Shown here: in pieces, positions 44,850-50,989 of the stretch
Position numbering within the stretch: the first letter of the stretch is position 1
Layout: each line of letters starts with the position of its first letter
Assembly: GCA_937967995.1 (NCBI GenBank)
Contig: CALBTB010000015.1
Coordinates: 1-50,989 of the forward strand
Reading direction: 5' to 3'
DNA from: an uncultured Gammaproteobacteria bacterium
GTDB taxonomy: Bacteria; Pseudomonadota; Gammaproteobacteria; UBA6429; Thiohalophilaceae
Length of the DNA: 50,989 nucleotides
Made by a program: the position numbers and the translations under genes
Notes under the pieces: model-generated
The model's database searches: none
Told to the model about the DNA's origin: nothing
The model's input: only the letters and a program-made list of their open reading frames with translations

Positions 44850-45272
44850 TTATTTAAACAGGCCGCCGAGACTGCTCAATCCACCCAGAGCTTTACCCAG
44901 GTTTTCACTGCTCAGTAATGAGCCGCCTGTGCTGCTTTGATCCATGAGCTGAGGTAACATGGATGCCAGACCATTGCTTGCAGACTGGGAATCCATACCA
45001 AGGCTGGAGGCAAAGCCTTCAACCTTATCTTTACCCAGTACTTCTGTTACCTGATCGGCTGACAGGCTCATATTGCTGCCATCACCGAGCCAGGAAGACA
45101 CTAATGCACCTAATCCACTGCTACCAAATTTACCGACCAGACCTTGCAGGTCGAGATTACCGGAATCATCAGCCAGCAGGCCTTTTAGACCGTTCATGAC
45201 CGCGTCAGTACTCAGCCCGGATGTGCTGCTGTTTTTCATGAACATTTCAGCTGCCAGTTTAAGAATATCCAT
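44850..45272 (-). CDS. YidB/DUF937 family protein
   Basis: A 140-residue soluble protein, glycine/serine-rich with repeated short helices. The segment GKFGSSGLGALVSSWLGDGSNMSLSADQVTEVLGKDKVEGFASSLGMDSQSAS is typical of the YidB/DUF937 family, followed by LPQLMDQ and a GGLSSLGGLFK tail. Function unknown. It lies between the DUF4332 and kbp genes with gaps of about 22 nt, so the three are one operon. Confidence 0.85.
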   Translation of the reverse strand: MDILKLAAEMFMKNSSTSGLSTDAVMNGLKGLLADDSGNLDLQGLVGKFGSSGLGALVSSWLGDGSNMSLSADQVTEVLGKDKVEGFASSLGMDSQSASNGLASMLPQLMDQSSTGGSLLSSENLGKALGGLSSLGGLFK

Positions 45273-45294
45273 TTGTCTCTCCTTGGGTGATTCC

Positions 45295-45702
45295 CTAGTG
45301 TGTGATTACGCGAGGTAATTCCTTGGCCTGTTTGACCCAATCCTCGATTTTATTCAGAGAAGGAAGCTGCCGAACAAGTCGTTTGCTGGCATTGATTTCC
45401 TGTACTTTTTCATGCAGGTTGGCGGCATTGCGTTGTGCAAGTTCCGGAACAGTGTCGACACCGGCATGTTCCAGCAGGTCTGCATACTCTTCACCGATGC
45501 CTTTAATACGAGCCAGATCGGCACGGTTGCACCATTCAAGCAGCATTTTTTCGCTGACACCGGCTTTTTCCGCTAACTCTTTGCGGCCCTTGGATGTGGA
45601 GCCATGATTCAGCAGCATTTCCTGATTTTTTACGCCAGCTGCGGCAAGTTTTTCGGCATAGGTATTACCGATCCCTTCGATATCAGATAGTTTCTTTGAC
45701 AT
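45295..45702 (-). CDS. DUF4332 (helix-hairpin-helix) protein
   Basis: A 135-residue protein with two helix-hairpin-helix-like repeats: LSDIEGIGNTYAEKLAAAGV and LARIKGIGEEYADLLEHAGV. The C-terminus is a helical segment (LHEKVQEINASKRLVRQLPS). DUF4332 proteins are of unknown function; the hairpin repeats suggest nucleic-acid or protein contacts. The ATG at 45702 follows a GGGAG site; an upstream in-frame start at 45723 would bypass it. First gene of the DUF4332-YidB-kbp operon. Confidence 0.85.
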   Translation of the reverse strand: MSKKLSDIEGIGNTYAEKLAAAGVKNQEMLLNHGSTSKGRKELAEKAGVSEKMLLEWCNRADLARIKGIGEEYADLLEHAGVDTVPELAQRNAANLHEKVQEINASKRLVRQLPSLNKIEDWVKQAKELPRVITH

Positions 45703-45812
45703 TGTGATTCTCCCGTTATCCATATTTATGTAGGTTGATGACGTTGATACTCGCTATTTGAGAGGGATAGTAAAACCTGGGAGGGAAAATACAATCGGTC
45801 CAAAAGCTGTCC

Positions 45813-45877
45813 TGACAATGTCTGACATTTGGTCGGACAAAATCTGGAATCCAGTTTTTATATGACAATGTCTGACA
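45813..45877. promoter_or_regulatory. Two identical 15-bp sites between divergent DUF4332 and FHA genes
   Basis: TGACAATGTCTGACA occurs at 45813-45827 and again, identical, at 45863-45877, exactly 50 nt apart. Each contains the palindromes GACA-A-TGTC and TGTC-T-GACA. A related GTCGGACA lies between them (45832-45839). Tandem transcription-factor sites are likely; which gene they serve is unknown. Confidence 0.55.
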
Positions 45878-45964
45878 ATTATGGCCGGAACCCGATTATG
45901 TCAATTTGAGATAGTTGGCTATATTAACAACATCTAAATTAGCTGGATTGACAGGGACAAGACG

Positions 45965-46339
45965 ATGAAGAAAGTGATGAATCAAAAGCGTGGGATGCTA
46001 CTCAAGCGGGGTACCAATGACTCCGTGATTATGCAGCTGGAGCAGGGAGAAATTACTCTGGGACGAGCAGAGGACAACTCCGTGGTAATAGACAATAAAA
46101 CGGTTAGTGCGCACCATGCTCGTATCTTTACATATTTCAGTGTGTCTTATATCGAGGATACCGGTAGTACCAACGGGACTTTCCTTAACGGCAAACGCAT
46201 CAAGAAACATATTCTAAACCCAGGTGATGTCATTCAGCTTGGAGAATTTCGCCTGAATCTTGAGGCCAATCCCCAGGAACCGGCACAGGGCAATACCACC
46301 CCCCACCAGGCCATCAATACCCAGAAGTTTGCATTCTGA
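45965..46339 (+). CDS. FHA domain protein
   Basis: A 124-residue protein consisting almost entirely of one forkhead-associated domain (about 13-98), which binds phosphothreonine. The conserved signature is complete: LGRAEDNSVVI, SAHHARI (with the binding serine and histidine) and DTGSTNGTFLNGKRI. A short disordered tail (PQEPAQGNTTPHQA) follows. No kinase or phosphatase gene is adjacent. Two small unknown proteins follow on the same strand. Confidence 0.9.
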   Translation: MKKVMNQKRGMLLKRGTNDSVIMQLEQGEITLGRAEDNSVVIDNKTVSAHHARIFTYFSVSYIEDTGSTNGTFLNGKRIKKHILNPGDVIQLGEFRLNLEANPQEPAQGNTTPHQAINTQKFAF

Positions 46340-46403
46340 TATTTAACCTGCCTGTGTAACTATTCGCACAGAATCCCCCCGGTAACTTGAATACACTACG
46401 CCA

Positions 46404-46421
46404 CACCTGTTTTCACAGGTG
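46404..46421 (+). other. Stem-loop upstream of the small membrane protein
   Basis: CACCTGT / ACAGGTG with a TTTC loop, 30 nt before the start at 46451 and without a T tract. Possible operator or leader element. Confidence 0.35.
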
Positions 46422-46450
46422 ATGGTTCTTGTCTCAATTCTGGGGGCGTT

Positions 46451-46750
46451 ATGGCAATTGATTTCACTTTTATAATAATGGGACTCGCCGTTATTATCAT
46501 GTTGTATGCCTTATGGCAGGTATTTGCACTCAAAAAACATATCCCAGGTGGCGTGGTTGGTCGTAGCTGGAAAGGGCTGGCGGGCCTGGTAGTGCTTTTT
46601 GCGGTAGGTTATCTGGCGATGCCGTTTCTCGGTAAACTCGCACCGGAAGATTTATACCTGGTTGTCGGGATTATTTTCCTGTTTGGCGCGGTTTACGTCG
46701 TTATAACCATATCATTAATAAAGCGCATCGTTATCACACTAACAGAATAA
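46451..46750 (+). CDS. Small membrane protein of unknown function
   Basis: 99 residues with three predicted membrane helices: residues about 5-27 (FTFIIMGLAVIIMLYALWQV), 44-62 (GLAGLVVLFAVGYLAM) and 70-92 (LYLVVGIIFLFGAVYVVITIS). A basic stretch (KKHIPGGVVGRSWKG) between the first two probably faces the cytoplasm. The ribosome site is GGGGG before the ATG. I do not recognise the family. Placed 12 nt before another unknown gene and after the FHA gene. Confidence 0.7.
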   Translation: MAIDFTFIIMGLAVIIMLYALWQVFALKKHIPGGVVGRSWKGLAGLVVLFAVGYLAMPFLGKLAPEDLYLVVGIIFLFGAVYVVITISLIKRIVITLTE

Positions 46751-46762
46751 CGAGGTGCCGGC

Positions 46763-47215
46763 ATGAATCCGAATATCGTATTTTCGCGTACCCCGTTAGG
46801 TCAGCAGGCACTGAGTAAACGGGATACCGGGTTGAATAAAAGCCTGCGACTGGCGCTGATTCTGGTTGATGGTCACTCTGATGTTAATCAGCTACGTCTG
46901 AAAGCCATGACACTGAAGAATCTCGAGCAGGAACTGGAAACGCTCGCGTTACAGGGATTTATCAGGGCGAACAGTCAGGCGTGGCAGGATGTAGCCGACG
47001 TTTCATCAGTCAAGACAAAACTGATAGACGCCATGATTCTGGTACTGGGCGATGATGCCAACAAGCTGATTAAAATACTCAAAGAGGCACCGGACGATAT
47101 ACAGGGGCTGGAATCAGCCGTTATTCGTTGCAAGAAAATTGTCGGACTAACCATCGATGAGTCGCGCGCTAGCGAGTTAAAGAAAAAATGTCTCGAAATC
47201 CTTGGGAGCAGTTAG
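46763..47215 (+). CDS. Small soluble protein of unknown function
   Basis: 150 residues, without signal peptide or membrane helix. The N-terminal half (GLNKSLRLALILVDGHSDVNQLRLKAMTLKNLEQELETLALQGFI) reads like a winged-helix-type domain, and the C-terminal half is helical with a CKKIVGLTIDE segment. A GAGGTG ribosome site precedes the ATG. Co-directional with the FHA and membrane protein genes and possibly co-transcribed. No family recognised; a regulatory adaptor is one guess. Confidence 0.7.
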   Translation: MNPNIVFSRTPLGQQALSKRDTGLNKSLRLALILVDGHSDVNQLRLKAMTLKNLEQELETLALQGFIRANSQAWQDVADVSSVKTKLIDAMILVLGDDANKLIKILKEAPDDIQGLESAVIRCKKIVGLTIDESRASELKKKCLEILGSS

Positions 47216-47223
47216 CAGGTCGG

Positions 47224-48093
47224 TTATAACCAGTCGGTTAGTGCAATACCAATGCCAATTCTTCTGACCCGGGCGTTATAGTCGATAAGGCTCTCACCGT
47301 ATCCGTCGAAAAACTGCAGGAAGTATTTGGCCCGTCTGCTCATGGGGTAACTGTAATTTAATTCAACGGCGCCCCTGTTTTCGGACTTGATATTATTTCG
47401 CAGCATGAGCGATGCAGTGTGTTTACCTGTAGCATACACGGCACGTAGTTCGCCGTGCCCCATGTAGTGTTCGATATCGGGGTTATCATCATCCCGTGTT
47501 TCATTTATCCTGATCCAGGGTTTAAAGCTGAAATAGAAATTTCCCCGTTCAAAAACCAGGTCCATATATACCCGGTTCCAGCTGCGCGACTGGCTGCCAC
47601 TTCGACCATTTGACTGATGTGAAATGCCAAGAATATTGATCTTGTTAGTAAAGCCAAGAATTTTCCAGTCATTTGGGACAGTGAGAAATAATTCCGGCTC
47701 ATGGTTGGTTTCACGAAACGGGCTGGAAGCCGACGAATTATAAGCCTGCCAATACGAAACATTGGTATAACCAAAAAAGAACGTACCCTGTTCACCGAAC
47801 AGCTCGTCAGCTATTGGAAATTTGAGGCTGAACTGGAATTTGATTTCCTCATTTTTCAGCGTACCGTCCGTGTTGCTGTCAAAGGGTGCCTGGTTTGGAT
47901 ATTTATTATAAGTATAGGGAAGCACGTAATTGGGTTTGTGCGGTGTCAGCACAAAGGGTTTAAAGCGGGTTTCATTTTCAATTTTTATACGGCGATCGAG
48001 CGGGCTCAAACCCTCGGTAGACTCGGCTGCTTGTGCGCCATGGTTAATTATTAGGCTGCCTGTAATGCACAGACTGAAGATAAGCGTTCGCAT
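47224..48093 (-). CDS. pldA: Outer membrane phospholipase A1
   Basis: A 289-residue outer membrane beta-barrel that hydrolyses phospholipids when the outer membrane is disturbed. The catalytic triad is in place: His159 and Ser161 in GISHQSNGR and Asn173 in SRSWNRVY, with the same 2- and 14-residue spacings as E. coli PldA (H142, S144, N156). YTNVSYWQAYN and SSPFRETNHEPELF precede. The frame opens at 48135, but that ATG lies right after the T tract of the upstream gene's terminator; the ATG at 48093 gives a proper signal peptide (TLIFSLCITGSLIINHGAQA). Confidence 0.92.
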   Translation of the reverse strand: MRTLIFSLCITGSLIINHGAQAAESTEGLSPLDRRIKIENETRFKPFVLTPHKPNYVLPYTYNKYPNQAPFDSNTDGTLKNEEIKFQFSLKFPIADELFGEQGTFFFGYTNVSYWQAYNSSASSPFRETNHEPELFLTVPNDWKILGFTNKINILGISHQSNGRSGSQSRSWNRVYMDLVFERGNFYFSFKPWIRINETRDDDNPDIEHYMGHGELRAVYATGKHTASLMLRNNIKSENRGAVELNYSYPMSRRAKYFLQFFDGYGESLIDYNARVRRIGIGIALTDWL

Positions 48094-48135
48094 CGTTGGT
48101 GTTTTACCATACTTCCGTGAGTGGCGGAAGCGCAT

Positions 48136-48174
48136 AAAAAACGGCCGCCTCGACCCTGTTATATCGAGACGGCC
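48136..48174 (-). terminator. Rho-independent terminator after the DUF5666 lipoprotein gene
   Basis: Read on the minus strand: an 11-bp stem GGCCGTCTCGA / TCGAGGCGGCC with one mismatch and a 10-nt loop, followed by GTTTTTT. Confidence 0.8.
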
Positions 48175-48195
48175 CAGGTGGGGGAAGTCGAAGCG

Positions 48196-49626
48196 TCAGT
48201 CTTCTATTTCTGCTTTATCCCAGCTCAGCGTAGTGCCTGTCTGGTTAATCGTTCCTTCCAGCTTCACAATCGAATTGGGCTGGATCAGACTGAAAAACAC
48301 GTTTCTTGACACCGACATCTCATTGGCATCTTCGAACTGCGTAATTGTATTCGTATCGACAGTCACACCAAGTATTGTGAGGAAGGGATTGTTTTTGCTG
48401 TCAACCGGGCCCTGTAATTGCAGTTTGGTGCTGGTCTGGTCGTCGTCTTTTATAAGCAGGGCAATGATATCCGAACCGGCCTTACGTGCACGTATTTCAA
48501 CGTGGTGCCCGGATTGAATACTGTTTATATTCGTATAAGTTCCCTCAAACTGTGTAAGCAGGGAATCGATGTTGACAGTAATGTCCGTTGTACCGAATTC
48601 CAGCGTCACCGTGCTGGCTGTCGTATCGACACTGACGACACGGGTGGTTAATTCAATGCTGTCTTCAAACTCAATTTCTTCGGCAATGATGATGTTGTTG
48701 TTCAGACTGCCTTCCACCTCGATGCGTATACCCGGTTGAATGCCGGCCAGTGTTCCGCCATCAAAATCCGTATTCGTTGTTACCTGGACGGTGAGAAAGC
48801 CTAACTGGAACTGGCAGGGCGCTGTCATGTTGTTGTCACACACTGACGAGACCAGGCCTTCGATTTCTGCGTCATCCGCATCACTAACCGGCAGGTTTCG
48901 GTTCAGCGCATTGACTGACGTCGCATTTAACTGCGCGGATGCTGTATCGAATATGCCTTCCGCTTTAACAAAATCTCCGACACTCAATCCAGCGGTACTT
49001 GTCACGTTAATCTGTAAATTTCGTATGTTGAAATTGTTCAGGTTGACGTTATCAATAGCCGTAATGACACCTTTAATTTCGTGTTGTGCGCTGCCAGTGC
49101 GCTCGACATAGGTGGCATAGATATCATTTTGTGACGTGTAAAAACCGCTGACCTCAATCACATCGCCGGTATTCAGGTCGTTAAATCCATTCACACCTGT
49201 TCCACTATATTTCGTTAACTGATCGACGATGACGTTTTGTCCCATCACCACCATGGAACTGGTAGATTTGCTTTGAATAGGGCCTTCGATAATATCCGCA
49301 TAAGCAACCGTATTGGCAACACCACTCACACCATCACTATTGATTCTGCCTGAAACGGTGACAACCATGCCTTCCTGCAAGCTGGCCTGGGTAGTACTGC
49401 TGCCTTCATCCGTAAATGAAGAATTTGTGGTATCAAACTGCACGCCATTGAGGGTGACATTGCTCTTACCGGAAGTCTGGTCCTGGTTCTCGACGATGCC
49501 CTGAGAAATTCCGGAGCCGCCAATACCGCCTTCGGAGCTGGCACCACCGCCACAGGCCGTCAGGGCGAGTAAAATTAAAAACAGAATAGCCAGAGTTAAC
49601 AGTGATAAACGGGATTGGCTAATCAT
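48196..49626 (-). CDS. DUF5666 repeat lipoprotein
   Basis: A 476-residue predicted lipoprotein: signal with lipobox LTAC (Cys25), then a GGG/GIGGSG linker and about five tandem beta-rich modules of some 70-80 residues, each with a V/I-x-G segment and an ending like VEVEG or VKAEG (for example VGDFVKAEGIFD, GIRIEVEGSLN, SIVKLEGTIN). I assign these to DUF5666 by their pattern. They resemble small OB-like barrels; function unknown. The start at 49626 has a GAGGAG site and overlaps the end of the DUF6502 gene by 8 nt. An upstream in-frame start would overlap that gene by more than 100 nt. Confidence 0.82.
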   Translation of the reverse strand: MISQSRLSLLTLAILFLILLALTACGGGASSEGGIGGSGISQGIVENQDQTSGKSNVTLNGVQFDTTNSSFTDEGSSTTQASLQEGMVVTVSGRINSDGVSGVANTVAYADIIEGPIQSKSTSSMVVMGQNVIVDQLTKYSGTGVNGFNDLNTGDVIEVSGFYTSQNDIYATYVERTGSAQHEIKGVITAIDNVNLNNFNIRNLQINVTSTAGLSVGDFVKAEGIFDTASAQLNATSVNALNRNLPVSDADDAEIEGLVSSVCDNNMTAPCQFQLGFLTVQVTTNTDFDGGTLAGIQPGIRIEVEGSLNNNIIIAEEIEFEDSIELTTRVVSVDTTASTVTLEFGTTDITVNIDSLLTQFEGTYTNINSIQSGHHVEIRARKAGSDIIALLIKDDDQTSTKLQLQGPVDSKNNPFLTILGVTVDTNTITQFEDANEMSVSRNVFFSLIQPNSIVKLEGTINQTGTTLSWDKAEIED

Positions 49627-50455
49627 CGGAATTCTCCTCATTGACATCTTCTTCGAAATAATAAATGCCAATCCCGGCATGTTTGCGTCCAGTTCCATGA
49701 GACTGTGGATTTGTGTCGCGATCATGTTGCGACAGATAGTGATTCATTTCTTCCAGCAATGCCTGTGCGCGTTCAGCACTGAGGGATCTGAACCGTTCCA
49801 GTGCCTCGACAGGCAGGTTGTTGTAGGCGACTTTACGTTGGTAATAGGGGTTTGTTTTACCTTCACGCAGATTATGATCGATTGTTTGCAGCAACAATGC
49901 GACATCGGTCCCAAGTATATGAATAATTTCTTCTTCGCTTTCGTTAGGTATGTAGGCACGATTATTCAGGCGTACATAGCCGGAACCATTTTCACGTTTT
50001 TCAACCGCACCGGTCCTGACCAGTTCATCGAGTACAGCGCCGGGTGTGGCGTCGCCGCTGTAGTCCTTGACCAGGGCGAAAAAGCTGTTTTCTCCCTCAA
50101 TAGGGAGCAGGGCAGGCTGGACCTTCTTATCCAGAAACCGGGGATCATACATCCAGCCATTTATTACACGAACGGCACGATTGTATTCATGGGAAATTGC
50201 GCCATCATCCGGCGTTGCAATTTTTTGCAGACGCGCGACTTCCTTGCGGGTCAGCCCTGTGATGACTGAGACACGCGAAGCCGTTTGTTTGCGGGTCGGT
50301 ACACTGAATTCACGAAAAGCCACGTCTACATACACCCATTTGGCCAGATCGGCAAAGGCACCGTACGGCACCTGGTTACGCAGCAGGAGTCGAACAAGCG
50401 GGCGCAATAACCGGACAACTGCAGCAGAGATAATCTTGTTGATGCCTTGCGCCAT
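49619..50455 (-). CDS. DUF6502 family protein
   Basis: A 278-residue soluble protein. The first part (KIISAAVVRLLRPLVRLLLRNQVPYGAFADLAKWVYVDVA) contains an amphipathic helical segment. A winged-helix-like part follows (ASRVSVITGLTRKEVARL), then a C-terminal helical half (ALLEEMNHYLSQHDRD) and an acidic end. The N-terminal portion resembles a transcription-regulator or DNA-binding fold. It lies between two DUF5666 genes and overlaps the downstream one. I recall DUF6502 genes beside DUF5666 genes in other proteobacteria. Function unknown. Confidence 0.82.
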   Translation of the reverse strand: MAQGINKIISAAVVRLLRPLVRLLLRNQVPYGAFADLAKWVYVDVAFREFSVPTRKQTASRVSVITGLTRKEVARLQKIATPDDGAISHEYNRAVRVINGWMYDPRFLDKKVQPALLPIEGENSFFALVKDYSGDATPGAVLDELVRTGAVEKRENGSGYVRLNNRAYIPNESEEEIIHILGTDVALLLQTIDHNLREGKTNPYYQRKVAYNNLPVEALERFRSLSAERAQALLEEMNHYLSQHDRDTNPQSHGTGRKHAGIGIYYFEEDVNEENSDD

Positions 50456-50479
50456 AATGTCCTTTGTTGCCGTAATTTG

Positions 50480-50505
50480 CAGGCAGAGGATAATTCCTCT
50501 GCCTG
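50480..50505 (-). other. Intercistronic stem-loop between DUF5666 and DUF6502 genes
   Basis: Perfect 11-bp arms CAGGCAGAGGA / TCCTCTGCCTG around TAAT (or its complement), with no T tract. It may reduce or stabilise expression between the two genes. Confidence 0.6.
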
Positions 50506-50521
50506 ACCAGATTGACAGACT

Positions 50522-50989
50522 TCAGGGTTTGACATCATCGCGTTCCAGCTTGAGTGCAATGATATCGCCGGTCGCGTTGTCGACTACCCCATCCACCTCG
50601 ATGAAGTCACCGGTTGCGAGGTGCGTCAAATTAAACATTTTTACCGGTGTGACACCTTCATCCTGTTCATCTTTCATCAGCGTTTCGTTTGTCACAACAA
50701 TTACGGTGCCATCCTGAAGCGTGATAGTACCAGAGTTTGTACCGGTTGCATTAATGGTCTGAATCAGGCCTTTTACTTCAGTGTCAGCATCGTCTTCCCG
50801 CTCCACTTCATCGGCGACCAGTTCACCATTACTGTTGAAATCACCTTCGACTTCCACCATGACGCCTACAACTAACTGCGCAGTGGTAATATCATCAAAT
50901 TCGGTATTGTTCGTGACAAGTACCGTTGTGCCATCAACTGCAAACCGGCCATTGGCATAGGCGGTTGTGACTATTCCCTTGATTTCAAA
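50522..50989 (-). CDS. DUF5666 domain protein, C-terminal fragment
   Basis: The frame is open to the right edge of the window (first codons visible FEIKGIVTTAYANGRF), so only the C-terminal 155 residues are present. Two beta-rich modules are seen, each with the D/N-rich turn and VEVEGDF or IEVDGVV ending used by the DUF5666 lipoprotein downstream. A paralogue of that protein is likely. Its start and any lipobox lie outside the window. Confidence 0.8.
   Translation of the reverse strand, partial: FEIKGIVTTAYANGRFAVDGTTVLVTNNTEFDDITTAQLVVGVMVEVEGDFNSNGELVADEVEREDDADTEVKGLIQTINATGTNSGTITLQDGTVIVVTNETLMKDEQDEGVTPVKMFNLTHLATGDFIEVDGVVDNATGDIIALKLERDDVKP

Noticed and set aside
48094..48135. Upstream start for pldA at 48135
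   Set aside because: It sits immediately after a terminator T tract, and the shorter form has a proper signal peptide.
49679..50269. 196-codon plus-strand frame opposite the DUF6502 gene
   Set aside because: Antisense to a gene with a recognisable family; composition looks like a frame artefact.

Overview
The window comes from a sulfur-oxidising gammaproteobacterium. The housekeeping gene order (glyA-nrdR-ribD-ribE-ribB-ribH-nusB-thiL-pgpA; xseB-ispA-dxs; pcnB-folK-dck-panB-panC-panD; queA-tgt-yajC-secD-secF) is typical of Gammaproteobacteria. Sulfur genes are mixed in: a Sox cytochrome SoxX beside the start of a Tat-exported SoxY-like protein, TusA followed by a DsrE-family protein, and a SulP anion transporter. 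I cannot name a genus from sequence alone.

Layout. 1-3.2 kb: soxX/soxY-like pair (minus), bepA (minus), tusA and a DsrE-like gene (plus). 3.2-6.2 kb: two unlike FadL-family outer membrane channels, divergent around a palindrome-rich promoter region. 6.3-13.8 kb: one-carbon, riboflavin and thiamin genes in a tight plus-strand run, ending in pgpA and a small exported protein. 13.8-18.2 kb (minus): queD-folE2 and xseB-ispA-dxs. 18.3-20.9 kb: rubrerythrin, a heterodisulfide-reductase-like Fe-S protein and a DUF3501 protein behind a promoter with repeated operator half-sites. 21-25.6 kb: RNA polyadenylation, folate and pantothenate genes. 25.6-28.5 kb: a predicted outer membrane protein, tRNA-Leu(CAA) and pgi. 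28.6-39 kb: ppc, queA, tgt, yajC-secDF and a K+-independent-type proton pyrophosphatase.

39-43 kb is the most unusual stretch. A promoter-like sequence is followed by a 113-nt segment with five nested helices ahead of sulP (candidate ncRNA or leader). Directly after the sulP stop codon lies a 1,053-bp unit carrying a Y1/REP-associated transposase, flanked by long imperfect terminal inverted repeats. A second Y1-like protein follows whose first HUH histidine is replaced by glutamine.

43-51 kb is accessory: a 103-residue exported protein with a PstS-like binding protein that has no transporter genes nearby, a stress-type operon (DUF4332, YidB, LysM/BON), an FHA protein with two small unknown proteins, phospholipase A1, and a DUF5666-DUF6502-DUF5666 cluster running off the right edge.

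Functional links: FolE2, QueD, QueA and Tgt are four steps of queuosine-tRNA synthesis spread over three loci. FolE2 and FolK also serve folate. The RibB-family fusion has lost two zinc cysteines of its GTP cyclohydrolase II half, so GTP cyclohydrolase II must be encoded elsewhere. Features are read by eye; no database search was possible.
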